Assembly: GCA_907165065.1 (NCBI GenBank)
Contig: OU015523.1
Span: 19,929,834-19,993,833 of the forward strand
From: Caprimulgus europaeus
Lineage: Eukaryota; Chordata; Aves; Caprimulgiformes; Caprimulgidae
Direction of reading: 5' to 3'
DNA: 64,000 nt
The notes beneath the pieces are model-generated. The model had not been told where the DNA came from. It did no database searches and was given only the letters and a program-made list of their open reading frames with translations. Of this stretch, positions 34,460-58,100 are shown one piece after another (the stretch's first letter is position 1; each line of letters starts with the position of its first letter). Made by a program: the position numbers and the translations under genes.

Positions 34460-37400
34460 TTATAAGGTGGAAGAGGCCAAATGTACGATGAGTTCGTAGG
34501 TAGCCATCATGATAGCTGTGTTTGGGATCTGACGGATCAAGTGAGCGAGGAGCCCTCGGTATAAAGCCAAGGGCCCCTCTTCATGGACCACAAGCTGCAG
34601 AGTCTGTATAAAGGAACGGTATCGTGACCCTTCCTCTCGCAACCGTGTCCGAATGACCTCTGGAGAGACAAAAAGGGAAGTGATGTTAGCAGATGGATCC
34701 TACAGGCATGGTGCTATCTCCCACTCAGTGGGACAGAAGCAAGGAGAGTGGACCCACTCACCATGTGGATATGCAAGGCATGAAGCACATGTTTTGGAGA
34801 CAGCAGCAGCTCCCATTAGTCCAAAGAAATCATGGCTGTTCGGTGAAAGTGTGAGTGGTGCGGAAAAGGAATGATGGCCGTTTCTCAGCTGCTGCTTCAG
34901 TGCTTCATAGATGACAAAATGTATGATGGTCTCTGACACTCCAGCATAGGAGGCAGTGATACCACGGTAAAATCCACGAAGGCCTTCAGTGCGGTACACG
35001 TGCATGGCACATTGGAGAGCGTTGCTGGCCATCTCTCCCTTCGCCCTGTGAAGAAGAGGGAGGGTTGAAGTGGCACTCTGCTCCACTGACCTAAAATGCT
35101 CTTGTGAACACAACCGTCCGACTCCTCTCCAGCGTGCCCTGAAGCTCTGAGGGCAGGTCCCAGACCCGCACCTCACCCCGCCCCAAACCAGTCCTGACTT
35201 GACACGGAGCGGCTCTGCGTGCGAGCCCGCCTTACCTGGCTTCCAGCTGCATCCTGGTTTTCACTAACCAGATAGGGTTGGTGAGTGTGGAAGAGGTAAT
35301 GCCTGGAGAACAGAAGAAGACAGCTGTGAGCACCAGGATCACACTGACTGTGAGGAGGTGCTGATCTATCAGGTCTTTGAATTCTGCTTAGCAAACTGCA
35401 GGCATTTACAATTTGAGGATGGCCTTGAGCGCCCATGGGAGAGGAGATGTTTAGGGCAGACTATTTGATTCTTCTCCTCCCCCATTCCAGCCTTTGTCTG
35501 GTGGTAATTAGCTCCTCTGCCTCCAGCATGTCCCCACTACAGGCCCTGGTGTTACAAAGAGGCAGGAAACAATGGGTTAAACTCGCAAGATTGGAAGATT
35601 TTGTTAGAAAACTGGGATTTATCAAGAAAAAACATTCTGTGAGTGGTCTAAATTACACACCGCTTTTTCCCTCTCACAGCTGAATGGCACAAAGATTTTC
35701 CTGATAGCAGCTGAAGGCATAAAGCCCAGATCTGTGACTTGAAGAGGTGAGCCTAAGAACAAAGAGTGAGAAAACCTTTTGGTCACCCAAGGAACTCACT
35801 GCTCCAGGTGAGGAGGGAGGAAACTTCGTAAGAGAGAGTGGGACTGATGGGAGCAGCAATAGGAAAGAGATGAAATCTATTTACACTTTCAGACAGAAGG
35901 ACCTCTTGGCTCTGATTTGAGACAGAAGAGGCTCACCTGCACAGGCTGCTGATAGCATGTGTACCTTCTTGGACTCCGGTACAAGGACAGCATTGAGTCT
36001 CTCCTTGACACCAGAATAGGCAGCAAAATATATAGCCCTGGTTGGAAAGAAATGCAGAAAAGGTTACAGCTCACTTAAAAAGAGCAGGGGCAGCACTGCT
36101 GTGGTGTCTCACTCCAACTTTTCTTACTCCCAGCACAAGTTTGTCCAATGTGACATGAGCTACCATCTATACTAGACCTACAGCAATCATCTCATCTTAC
36201 AACTATGATCAGAAGGTCCAGATAATGTTTGTGTGAAGTGGTCCTGTGGCACCATAAGCACAGGACCCAGACTGCTTTCAGAATGTGGAGCAATATCTGT
36301 CACAGAGGTCACAGAATCTTTAAATTGGAAAAGACCTTTAAAGTCATCGAGTCCAACTGCAAACCCAACACTGCCAAGGCCACCACTGAACCATGTCCCT
36401 AAGGGCAACATTTACACTTCTTTTAAATACCTCCAGGGATGGGACTTCCACCACTGCCCTGGGCAGCCTGTTCCAGTGCTTGACAACCCTTTCAAGGTTC
36501 TTTAAAAAGTGTACAGCATAAGCTATCTTCACGGACCAGTACTCACCGGGAAGGAGCAACTCCAACAAGGTTTGGACCTAGCCCTCGGAACAAGGATCGC
36601 ATGCCCTCCTTCTCAAGGATGGTCCTACAGAAGGAAATGAACAGAGAAATCAGCAGTGTAACCAAGATGGGGGCTTTCCTGTTCCTCCTCCTCCTTTGTT
36701 CTTAAGTACTTGTAGCATCGTCTCCTTGCCTCCAGTGTTATCCTTTTTCTGCCCTACTCTCATTTTCTCTCCAGCCACTTCTTCATATTCTTGCTGACCA
36801 CATCACTCTGGGTCTGATCAAACGACTAGCGGAGAAATTTCTCACAATCCCAAAAGCTGCCTTGCAGACTCTGACTTCAAAGCACAGATCAGCTGTGAGA
36901 AGTAGATGTTCCTGTGCTCTGATGAAACTTCTCACCGTACTTACAGCTTTTAGAGCCACAGCTCAAATGCTATTTCCAACTCTCTCTTTCTCCCCCCACC
37001 CCCCCGATGGCCAAACTTTCACCTCCCTGGTGCTAACATGCGTGCTGCCCTATCCTACTCACCTCAGCAACTTGAGCACTCCAGGAGTTGGTGGGGTGGC
37101 ATTTATCAGCCTCACACTCATGCCTGGCAGCTGTATCTCTGAGAGGCACAGAGGCCGCAGTGTCAGTTGGGATGACTGCAGACGTGTCTTCACCACTTCC
37201 AGGGGACAGGTCAGGATGGCTCCAGCTGTGCCACCACATCTAGGGCATAACAAGGGCATAACACCACATGTAAGGATGACCCCTGGGCAGGAACCATGCA
37301 ATAATTCTGACGCTGCTCGTTCACAACCTTTCCTCTCTAGGGGAGGAGGTTAGGTCCGCCAGCCTGCGTCACGCCTGACCTCCTGCTCTGACACTGATTA

Positions 37401-40400
37401 ACGCAATAACGGGTTAGCTTGGGACATCTCCTGGCAGCCTCCCTCTGAAACTTCACTCAGTATTTGAGACAAACAGTCCCAAGTCCATAGGGACTCAGCA
37501 GTCCCTCAGCTCAAAGCTGCTGATCTTTGCATTCAGAATTTCCCAGAGCAAACATTTCTGCTGCCCACCCTCGCTGCAATGCCTTCTGCTGAGATCACCA
37601 GGCACCATGCCTCATACCTCCCCACAGCAGCACTGGCTCAGAGAAGGGCAGCACAAAACTCTTCCACCCCTCAGTCTGCTCATGTCTTCAACCTGTGACC
37701 CGCTCAGCCCCACAGCTGCAAGGTCCTGTAAGCAAGACCTTGTATTTTCTGCCAGTAGCCAGGCTCACCCCCAGCCTGACTTGCTTCATGAAAGAGGACC
37801 CTGACCTTCATCAGACAGAAGCTATTTTTGTAACTCCTGAACCATCACCATCAGTCAGTCTAGTCACACCTCACTGATGCTGAAAGGACACGTATCTCCT
37901 CTTTAACCTTCTGCCACCAAGGGACAAGTCAGAACCAGAGAACTCATATGTCTGGTTCTCAGCTTCTGCCCCTTCAGTTCCTTTGACTGACAACTCTGTT
38001 CTTCTAGAGGATGCTCAGTACCTGAAAGACTGTTTTGAGATGAATTTGCATGGAACAGCCATGCAACAGGCTTCGATGAACAGACAGTTGTTCATATCAG
38101 CTACAGCCAAACTCACTTTGTTTCACAAGAGATAGAGGCTTAAAAAGAGCTCACTTGGTTCCAAAGAAAGAAAAGCCAACCAAAGAACTGGAAGATACCA
38201 GGGAAGCATCGAGTGTATCACCAGAATTACATATGATAGCACAGGACAGCAAATGGCTACAGTTCTGGAGAATTATTTTGAAGAAGTCCATACAGTTCAG
38301 TGCGCATACACATGGCTCTCACAGCCTTTGCTCCTAGGGCTTCATTCGTTATTGCCTGCAGGTTGGGGGGTGGAGGGGGAGGAAAAAAGAGGCCTGGATG
38401 CCTATTGCAATGAAGTCCGGGAGTTGAAGATCTGGTAGCTAGAAGGTTATGCAGCTAATGATGCCAGAAACTAGCAACTAGTGATGCTACTCCATTACAC
38501 TCATGCTGCTTTGTCAAGCCCTTTGCAGATCTACACAGTGGTAATGACTTGCAGAACAGTCAGTCACCAGCAATCTCCCTCAAGAGATACCATGAGTAGT
38601 GGGAGTTTGTGATCAGATGGAACATGACCAAACAACTTAGCTTGGGTTCAGAAGACAACACAAAGCAAAGCAGTGAACATCCTGGCTCAGCTTCTCTGAA
38701 TGAACAAGCTGAAGAAGCATGGACACCAAGACAACCTATTTACCAACCCTGGAGGCAGGGCCTCCTCTTACAAAAGCCATGTTGATTCTTCCCATGTAGA
38801 CCACCCAGGGCTCCAACAGTCATGTTCTTTACCAGAGCTTCTACTAATTTGCCTGATACAGGCTCCAGAGCTACAGGCCTGTTGTTTTCTTGACCAGAAG
38901 TATAGTTTCCAGTTCAGGAAAAGACTGAGTACAGTGATGACAGATCAAGGTGTCTGAGAAGTTTGAACAGAGCAGTTCCAACTTCTTATCTAAAAGCTGA
39001 GCAAACACTACAACTGGACACCATTTACAGAAGCAATTGCTTGGTATTCTAAAGATTTCTTTCTCTAACAGTGCATAAGGAGGCACAAGTTTATGAAATG
39101 TTTTCATAGTATCTCGTTTCTTCAGGAAGCCCCTACCTGAGCATGTAGGATTTGAAACCATGCCTCCAGTATCTATAGAAGTGTCCTGAGTTCATCAAGC
39201 TACGGATATGTATAGATAATAAAGAAGAATTTTAAAAGCAATAAGAAGAGTTAAATAAATTGTTACTCCTTAGCATGGGGGTCATTTAATCAGGGGTAAG
39301 AGAGTCCAAGGTGAAGGGGGAGCTCTGAGCCTCTATGGCTCAATGGCAAGACTATTCAGGGAGCACAGAACACTGACTAAACAAAGCTAAGTCAATGAGG
39401 TGTACCAGTTGTTCAAAACTAGAAGAAATCTCAACTATGTCTTATCACACACTACATGATGATACAGCTGTTCACAGTGTATGAAAGGCATAGGTCTCCA
39501 AAATTATTCTGTTTCAGAAGGAATGTAAAATTATGTACTCTCGTCACAAAGAGAACAACTGTTTTTCAGTCCCATACTAACAAAGGCAAAATTGGAGAAA
39601 ATCTAATTGGAACAAACATTTTTAAATCAGCAGGCACAAAAAACTCATGGCCATGGATATTAAAAATAGCTGATTGAGGAGACTTCATACCTACAGATTT
39701 AAATGCTTAGGATATGTTAGGGGACTGGTGAAATACACTAGCCTAGAGAGTTCTAATGTCTAACAGGACTGAAAAAAAAAAGCATATTTGTAATAATTTA
39801 TGCTGCTAAGGCTATACAGTTGTATGACCCAAGATTCACACCAGGAGAGAATTACAGAGTCAGATCACTATAGACTTAAAAGACACTTTATACTAACCAA
39901 TGATTGGTTGAGGAGCTATATTGCTTCTGTTTTTATGGAACTTATCAAACAAAAGCTGGACTCACAAAAGCAATCACGAAGATGTAACATACTTCAGTTT
40001 TGCAAAACGTGATCTGGGTACCTCAGAAAACCACACTTAGAGCCTTAGCACTCTGTCTACAGCATAGATGCTAAATGGATTAAAATCAGAAAACAAAATC
40101 TCAAAAAGAAGAAAAAAAAAATATCAGCCTCACCCTTTCCCTGCCCTGAAACCAGCTGTCAGTAAAGAATCAAACAGCAGTGGTCCAGAAAGAGTCTAGG
40201 AAAATCATGTCTAGACTAGACCTACAATTTACAGTTTTTCCAGCAACAGGAGGTGACATTTTACTCTTGATGAAATCCACGGGTGATAAAGATTGTCACA
40301 GTGGCAAATACTGAGCAAAGCTGCAGTGACTGGCAAATAATGGAAAAACACATGGAAGCAAGCAGTTACCAAGGGTCTTTACACTTGAGCTTAAATGGAC

Positions 40401-42915
40401 TGGTTTAACAAAGCCAAAACCCTGAAGTCATTACCCTAGAAGCAGGAACAAAAGCAATTCCTGCAAAATCTGATGAAGAGCAGCAGCTGACAACCAGTAC
40501 AATGTGTACTCCCAGAGCAAAGTGGTGGCAAAAAGAGCTAGCTGAAGAAAGCAGGTAATTTTACCTTAGAAAACAGTACTTGCCTCTGGATATTGCTTTC
40601 ATATTTAAAAAGGAAAACTAGAAAGTTTGAGGTGGCAGAAAAAGATTAGTAGAGAGAAATACAAAAACCACCATTAACAGTGTTTCAGAACATTTCTTTC
40701 AATGATCTGAAAAGGGTATGAGCACGTACACAGAGCTGACAAGGTTTACTGGTAATTCACATTTTAGCCTTTACTTAGGCTAGGCAAAAATTGAGACAGC
40801 TTAAAGAACTTCACTTTAGAATGGCAATGGTAGGTCAGACAAATCTGCAGTTAAACCAGGATTCTGCCTAGGACACAAGTGAATAAAGATCACCCCCAGA
40901 AGAGTAGGAGAAATACTCATCTCCAGCTTCCTGCAATTTTCAGCTCAAGGACTTCCTCAGCCAGAAATGCTGCACTGCATTTACACATTGCCTTCAACAC
41001 ATTATTTTTTTAATTAATCTTTTAAAAATGCTTTCTGGACACTTAAAAAGCTTTTACCCTCTAATATCCTGTGGCCAGGAGCCCCACAGGATAACTGCAC
41101 ACTGTGTTAAGAGCTATGTTCTTGCACTAGTTTTGAACAAACCTCTCAAGTTTTATTTGAAGGTCCCCAGTTCTCGTACTAGACGATAAAGTGAACCGTT
41201 CCTTCATCAACGAGATCTGTTTCATTAGGTAAAACAAGAATACTAATTATATACTGCAGCAATAACTTGAACTTATTAATCTCTCATTAATCTCTTTGGT
41301 TTTAATTAATTGTAATTCAAGGATTATTGCTCAATGGGTAAGGCCAGGATACAGACTGACAAAGCTCCCACTAGTGACACTCCTGTCACTAGCCAAACTC
41401 TCAGAAAGTTTTTCAGGAATCACAGTGGAAAATAAGGATGAGGAAAAGCTTAAGAAGAAAGCGAAAAAATATAAAAAAATACATTAAGAAAGGCTAAGAT
41501 AGTGACTATGTAGTTCAAATGATAAATTAATAAGAGAGAATAACACAAAATAACACTGCCAACAGAGAGGGCAAGGACATATAAGCAAAGGTCGACATAG
41601 CACAACTGCATTAGCTGCAGAAAACTGGAAATTTACTAATTAAGAGCAATTAAATGATGTGCACATGCTATACCACAGATGTCACTGTCATATGGGCTCC
41701 CACAGGCCACTGGAATTTGGAAAGGGATTAGATCGCTGTCTAGGCAAGGAAATTCTGCAGTTACCTAGCAAAGTCCAGGGGATCACAATATCTTCTGCTT
41801 TAGGACAGAGCTTAAAGCTCATTGTTCCGAGATTTAAATGATAAATGTTTCTTAAAGAGAGAAAGGTTGAAATGCCACAAGGGAGAAGGGACTTGCTCAA
41901 GGGCATGCTGTCAATTCAGAGGCACTGCTGGGATCCACACTCCAAACACTTGACTCACCAGAATCAGCTGCACTATTTAAAGCCAGAAAAAAGGCACGAA
42001 GGAATCTCAGCCATTCGATGACAGAGGGCTGGCTGCCCTGCCCGGGACAAGGGCGAGGGAGAGCTGGCCCCTCTCCCCGAGATAAGGGTGAGGGAGAGCT
42101 GGCCCCTCTCCCCGAGACAAGGGTGAGGGAGAGCTGGCCCCTCTCCCCGAGACAAGGGTGAGGGAGAGCTGGCCCCTCTCCCCGAGACAAGGGTGAGGGA
42201 GAGCTGGCCCCTCTCCCCGAGACAAGGGTGAGGGAGAGCTGGCCCCTCTCCCCGAGACAAGGATGCTCCACTGCTTGCTCTGCCGAAGGGGCCTTGCAGC
42301 ACCTGTCGCTCGCCGGCTCAGCACCCCACTTCCCTTACCCCTCATCCCCGGCGAGCCCCGGCTGGATGAAAGGTCCCCACGACTGACGGGGAGGGTCCCC
42401 TTCTTCGCAGCCTGCACAGCCGCACACCCACCCCGTGCCAGCGCGCCACAGTGAAGCCGGCATGGCGGAGCCAGCGCGGGTGGGGATCACGGGGCGCGGG
42501 GCAAGGCAGGGGCTCCCCTCCCCGGGCTCTCTGCCAGCTGCCGCCGCTGGACGCGCGGCCGCACGGTCCCCGGCGCCACGTGCGGCCGCCACCCGAGGCC
42601 CGCCCGGGGGGAGCGGGCCGCCAGCGCAGGCCTTGCTCCTCAGGGCCGGGCAGGCCGCGGCGGCCGGAGGGAGACCCCGGCCTGGCAGCAGGCGGGAGCG
42701 GGGGACGAGTCCGCAGCTCCCCCAGGGAGAAGGCGCTGGATCCGCGGGACACGAGCCCACCCGGGGGGAGGAGGACGGGCCCCGGCCGGGCCCCGCGCCC
42801 AGGGCGACCGCGGGCCCCTACTGACCGCGTGTCCCGGGGCAGAAACCGGCGGGTCCCTGCGAGGGGCCACTCACCCTCCAGCAAGCAGGTGGAGCACGGT
42901 GCTGTGCTGCGGCAT
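34460..42915 (-). CDS. Mitochondrial carrier, SLC25A33/SLC25A36-type (7 exons, 315 aa)
   Basis: An inner-membrane carrier of the SLC25 family; its closest relatives SLC25A33 and SLC25A36 move pyrimidine nucleotides. Exons: 42915-42875, 37239-37063, 36624-36547, 36037-35937, 35302-35236, 35045-34762, 34659-34460; all in phase. The three carrier signatures are PLEVVKTRL (from 26), PIWLVKTRM (from 142) and PHEVIRTRL (from 248). Other family blocks are [32 protein letters not shown] and [19 protein letters not shown]. The C-terminus resembles SLC25A36, while [12 protein letters not shown] and [11 protein letters not shown] resemble SLC25A33, so it fits neither cleanly. The length is close to SLC25A36 (311 aa as I recall). 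Intron 1 is 5.6 kb. I know no such gene beside human CLSTN3; I infer a third ohnolog, so no symbol is given. Pyrimidine transport is by family only. I found no polyadenylation hexamer on the minus strand in 33170-34459. Confidence 0.93.
36310..36510 (-). mobile_element. CR1 3' fragment
   Basis: In intron 3 of the SLC25A carrier. It reads on the minus strand as [20 protein letters not shown] followed by a diverged CR1 tail. Confidence 0.8.
37240..42030 (-). other. Carrier intron 1
   Basis: AT-rich, with no supported exon. Around 38690-38960 the antisense sequence looks like an old LINE piece (AAGCCATGTTGATTCTTCCC, ACAGGCCTGTTGTTTTCTTG), but I am not certain. The rest is unassigned. Confidence 0.5.
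42035..42272. repeat. 35-bp minisatellite, about 6.5 copies
   Basis: GAGCTGGCCCCTCTCCCCGA recurs at 42061, 42096, 42131, 42166, 42201 and 42236 with near-identical spacers. The period of 35 is not a multiple of three, so all frames stay open. It lies in carrier intron 1, about 600 bp from exon 1. Confidence 0.95.
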
Positions 42916-43270
42916 GGCCCGCTCTGCTCCGCGCCACTGCCCGCTCCCCGCGCCGCCACCACCCCGCGGGCTCCAGCCCGCCCCGCCCTGCCCCGCGCAT
43001 TGGCTGCCGGCCGGCCGGAGGAGGTGCCCGGGAGGCCGGGCCAGGCGGTGGCAGTGGCAGCGGGAGGGGCGGGCCCAGGCGCCGCGGCGCCGGGGGGCTG
43101 CGGGGAGCGGGTTGGAGCAGTGCTGCTGCTGAGCCCCGCCCGAAGGTGCCGGTGCCGCTTCGGGGACGGTGCCCGCCTCCAGTGTGTCCTCTGGGCTGAG
43201 CCCAGGCCTCGCTCCTGCGGGGTGGCCTTCCCGCCCCGTGCTTTGTGCTCTCTTTTCCCTCCCTGCAGAC
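42300..43270. promoter_or_regulatory. CpG island at the SLC25A carrier start
   Basis: A very GC- and CpG-rich region that contains carrier exon 1 (ATG at 42915-42913, donor GTGAGT). Many long open frames here on both strands are composition artefacts. Confidence 0.75.
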
Positions 43271-43485
43271 TTTAGGGTGAGAATTCACCCAGCTCCTTCT
43301 GCCTGGCCACTCGAGGATCTTTCAATTAAAAAAAGGCAATCAAAGAAACCTCGGCTGTTTTGCAAGTAAGGGAACCACAGCAAAGATGGCAAAATAATTC
43401 CTTTGATGTCAGGTCACAGGGAAGTGATGGGCCCAGGAGCAGAGCCCAGTCATTCCTGACTGTCATTCGCACCCAGTGGGATCGC

Positions 43486-43835
43486 TGTGGTGGTTTCACT
43501 TGGGGGACACTTGGCTGGCAGCCAAACACAGCCGCTCGCTCACTCTTCCACCCTCCCCAGGGGATAGGGTTGGGAACTGGAGGGACAAGGGTAAGGAGAC
43601 TCGTAGGTCAAGATAAAAACAATTTAATAATTGCAATAAAATAAAACTTAAAATGATACTGATATTAACATAATAATAATAATAATAATAATAGTAATAA
43701 AATATGCAAATGAGCCATACACAGAGCAATTGCTCACCACCTGCCGACCAAGCTCAGCCTGTTCCCAGGTAACGATCCCAAAGGAAAGGCAATCCTGAAA
43801 AACAAAACCACAATCCCAGAAGAGCAAGAACCTAC
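43486..43835 (-). mobile_element. ERV LTR fragment, 5' truncated
   Basis: On the minus strand it ends GAAACCACCACA. It contains an (ATT)n stretch (43670-43700), the ATTTGCAT octamer and a GTGAGCAATTG segment shared with the LTRs at 8067 and 60382. The U3 half is missing. Confidence 0.8.
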
Positions 43836-43889
43836 GAGAAAACGTGCAAGAAAAGCAGAAAGTACATCAACATCATGCTGTTGCCAAAA

Positions 43890-44820
43890 AGGCATGTATT
43901 ATATCAGTTTGCAGTCTAGAGAAGAAGGAATTGAGGGAGACTTAGCACCTGACTTCAAGTACATACAAAGACACTTCAAAGAGGAAATGAATCATTACCT
44001 TATCCATGGTGGAGAAGAAAAGAAGTATCAGCCCATCAGTAGTGCCTGTCACTCCATGGGCAGCAAGGGGAAGACCAATAAAAGGATTTGCCTTCTGGTC
44101 AGTGAAATGGAAAATCGACCAATGATACCAAGAAGCTTCAAGTATTTTTGCCTTGTCTTCACCATGATGGTGGCTAGGTGAACACTTAAATAGCACCAGT
44201 GACAAGTGGGGAAAAAGTCATTCTAGATTTCTAAGCACTTAGGCAAAGTCAATGCTTTCAGATCAGTTAGGCTTGATGAAAAGCATCCTAAAATGGTTGA
44301 AGAATGGGCTGAAGCAATGTCAGGCCCAGTAGCAGTTATCTTGGAAATCTGGAGAGAATGGAGAGGTTCAGAAGGCTGGAAAAGGTGAAATATATTGGCT
44401 ATTCACAAAAAAACCAAAAGAGATCTGAGGAATCACAGGCGAGTCAGCTTCACTTTACTGCCTCGCCCTGTGGTACTAGAACAAATAAACATTAAGTAGA
44501 CAACTCACATTTTCCAGTTGTCAAAAAAAGAAATCAAGTCACACTGATTTTTCACAGTGGACTGACAGGCCTTGTGGATAAGGAAGGACAATAGATGTAA
44601 TATATTTTGCTGTGTATCACTGCAAAGATCCTGGACTTATTTTGACTTCAGTAAGGATTTTGATTCTGTTTCATCTGACAGTCTTACAAACAAGCTAGGA
44701 AACATGGGAAACTGAATCTGCTGAAATCACTCTTAGGAGAGTCTGATGCTGATTAGAAAACTCTCAGATTGGTTTTCAATGGTACGCTGTCTATATGGAG
44801 AAAAATATCAAGGAGTCCTG
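43890..44820 (+). mobile_element. Old degenerate LINE (CR1/L3-like) sequence
   Basis: Weak matches to LINE ORF2: a GNYRPVSL-like stretch near 44430, a DFSKAFDTVS-like stretch near 44640-44690, and a PQGS-like end near 44815. It is heavily decayed. The part from 43890 to 44210 resembles a CR1 3' segment, but less surely. Confidence 0.5.
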
Positions 44821-44830
44821 CAGAGCTAAT

Positions 44831-45425
44831 AGAATCACAGAATGATGTGGGTTGGAAGGGACCTTAAAAATCACCTCGTTTCAACCTCTCTGCCATCAGC
44901 AGGGACACCTTCCACTAGACCAGGTTGCTCAAAGCCTCATCCAACCTGGCCTTGAACACTTCCAGGGAGGGGGCAGCCACAGCTTCTCTGAGCAACCTGT
45001 GCCAGTGTCTCACCACCCTCACAGTGAAGAATTTCTTCCTCATATCTCATCTAAATCTCCCCTCTTGCAGTTTAAGGCCATTCCCCTTGTCTTGTGACTC
45101 CTTGCCCTTGTCAATCCCCAGCCTTCATGTAGCCCCTTCAGGTACTGGAAGGCCACTAGAAGGTCTCCCTGGAGCCTTCTCTTCTCCAGGCTGAACAGCC
45201 CCAACTCTCTCAGCCTGTCCTCATAGGAGAGGTGCTCCAGCTCTCAGATCATCCTCATGACCTCCTCTGGACTCACTCCAGTACACCCATGTCCTTCTGA
45301 TGTTGGGGGCCCCAGAACTGGACACAGCACTGCAGGTGGGGTCTCACCAGAGCAGAGTAGAGGGGCAGAATCCCCTCCCTCGACCTGCTGGCCACACTTC
45401 TCTGGATGCAGCCCAGGATATGGTT
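44831..45425 (-). mobile_element. CR1 LINE, 3' half
   Basis: Antisense standard CR1 tail (AATAGAATCACAGAATG at the left end). It extends through the [18 protein letters not shown] region to about 45425, where the CR1 match stops. Confidence 0.9.
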
Positions 45426-45711
45426 GGTATTAATGTGTGCTATTCCCAGATATTATAAGAACCTCTTTTTCTCTAGGAGCCTTTACAGAGGCTGTCCCTC
45501 TGCTGGAACTGGAGACCTGTACCCTGCTGCAGCCTGGGCTGCAGTTACTGTCAACACAAAAATCTCTTTGCCCATATCTGCTGTTCAGCCGAGGTGAGCG
45601 GTGAACGGGATGGCAACACTGCAGCAGAACTGTTGCTCCCAACCTATGCAACGTAGTTATTGACTCAGTCACATAGTTTTAATGATCTATTATAACATAA
45701 TTATTATAAGG

Positions 45712-45820
45712 TGAGCAACCTGGTCTAGTGGAAGGTGTCCCTGCTGATGGCAGGGGGGTTGGAACTGGATGAGCTTCAAGGTCGCTTCCAACCCAGACCA
45801 GTCTGTGTCTCTATGAACAT
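45712..45820 (+). mobile_element. CR1 3' tip
   Basis: Only the last 110 bp of a CR1 (CAACCTGGTCTAGTGGAAGG to CTCTATGAA), just before the PEX5 CpG island. Confidence 0.85.
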
Positions 45821-46785
45821 GGTACATGTGTTTGTGCAGTGCATGCACAACTCATACACTCACCGCTCCGGAACCAGCCCAGCAGCCGCGGGAGAACGGC
45901 GGGGACAGGCCCGTGTTTGTGCCGCGACCGAGGGGACGGCGGCAGGCGGCGGGGGACGGCAGCACCAGCGCCGCCCCACTGCTGCACCCGGGGAGAGGGA
46001 CCCTCCCGGGCACAGCTCCAGACGCGCCGGCATGGCGGCTGCTGCGGGGAGACCGGGCGGCGGGAGCGTCCCGAGCGGCCGGGACAGTTCTCCGCGAGCT
46101 GGCAGCCCGCGGGACTCTGTCCCTTTAAGGCGCTCCGGCGCGGCTTCCGCGGGGTGCCTGGCCCTTTAAGAGCTGGCCTCGCCCCCAGCCCGGGAGCGCC
46201 GCGAGTCCCGGCAGTGCCAGGTACGTACGGTGCCGGGCAGGGGGAGCCCCGCCGGGACCCACCGGCCCCCGGGGAGTGCCGGGGTCCCGCTGTCCGGGCG
46301 GCTGGGAGGGAGAGAGGGGCGTGCGCGGCGGCGGTGGGGCGGGCGGGGTGCTGGGATGGCCGCGGCCTTGCCCTCCTGGCGAGCGGGTGACCGCTCCCGG
46401 GCCGGCCCGGCGGGGGCTGGGGCAGGGCGGGGGGGTCCCCGTTCTTGGGCTGTGGTGTTCCGGGGTCGGCGAGCGGAGGCTCCTCCGGGCCGCGGCAGCT
46501 GTGCCCGGCCGCGCTGGGAGCCGCGGGGGAGCTTCTGAGCCCGGGCCCCGTCCCTGCGGACTCTGGCCCGAGCTCGGGGCCTCCTCGGCTCGGCAGGCGG
46601 AGGGGGCGGGCGGCATCCAGCCGCGGGCTCCCGGGCCCCCAGGGGAGGGAGGGCGGGCTGGGACCCGGCGCCGTCGGCAGCTGGTCGCTCCGCCTGGCGT
46701 TCAGCCGGTGTCCCTGCTGCCCCGTGGCCAGGTGCAGGCCCGGCGGAGTTTGGCATCGACCCTTCCTCCCTCCCTGCCTGGCGCT

Positions 46786-57236
<10,451 letters not shown>

Positions 57237-58100
57237 CTCTGGGATGGGCTCCCCTGTGAATGCAGGGTTGGTCCAGCCCAGCAGTGACCTTCCTTAGAGA
57301 GAAAATGTTCACTAGGGTTCGCACATATCTTTGCTCTGGTAGGGCAGATCACTGACAACTGTTTTTTCAAGGACCTCCCACTGAAGTGTGCAACTTCCCC
57401 TGCCTGTCTGTTGTGGCCTGAGCATCTCTGAGCGGTTCACGTTAACCACCTCCATGACTGCCTGACGCTGCTGGTAGGCAGATGATCGAAGTGAGGAAGA
57501 TGGCAACATCCAGCCCTCTTGCCAGACTGCATTTGCAGTAATGCCCAGCTTGGCTATGAGACCTTACAGTAGCCATTCTGGAGAGGCTACCTGCTGGATG
57601 TGTCTTGAGTGCAGGTTGCTTTGATGGGGTGGGATTGCCATTTGGTGAGAGGGTGAAAAATTCAGGGTTTTAAGCATGGTTCCCCCATGTATGTGCTTGC
57701 ATGTGTGTATATGTGGGTTGCTAGGGAAAACGGGGGGCAGCAGTGCCCTCTCCTGGGTACTGGTAACTTCATGGTACAGCCAGATGCTAGTTTCTCAGTG
57801 TCTCTTCATGAACCTTTCAAGAGCAGAGTATTGTATTTATGCTAGGGACGCAGGTGGAGGCCCTTAGCATGTCAGGGTAAGAAGAGATTCCAGAGTTCAG
57901 ACTTCAGGCAATGTGATAGGAATAAAAGTCTAAAATATAACCTCCTCTCCCAGAATATGACAGGGAAAGGGTCAAGTCTTAATTTTCACTTGATCTGTCA
58001 TTGTTTTCCTTTGTGCAGAAGTTCCCCATCTTGTTAAATATAAATATCTGTATATGATTCTATTGGGGAAAATGTTTTTTAATTGTAAAGTATTTTGTAT

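Noticed and set aside
41897-42417. Three long minus-strand frames with repeated [18 protein letters not shown]-like sequence
   Set aside because: They are the 35-bp minisatellite read in three frames, not a repeat protein.
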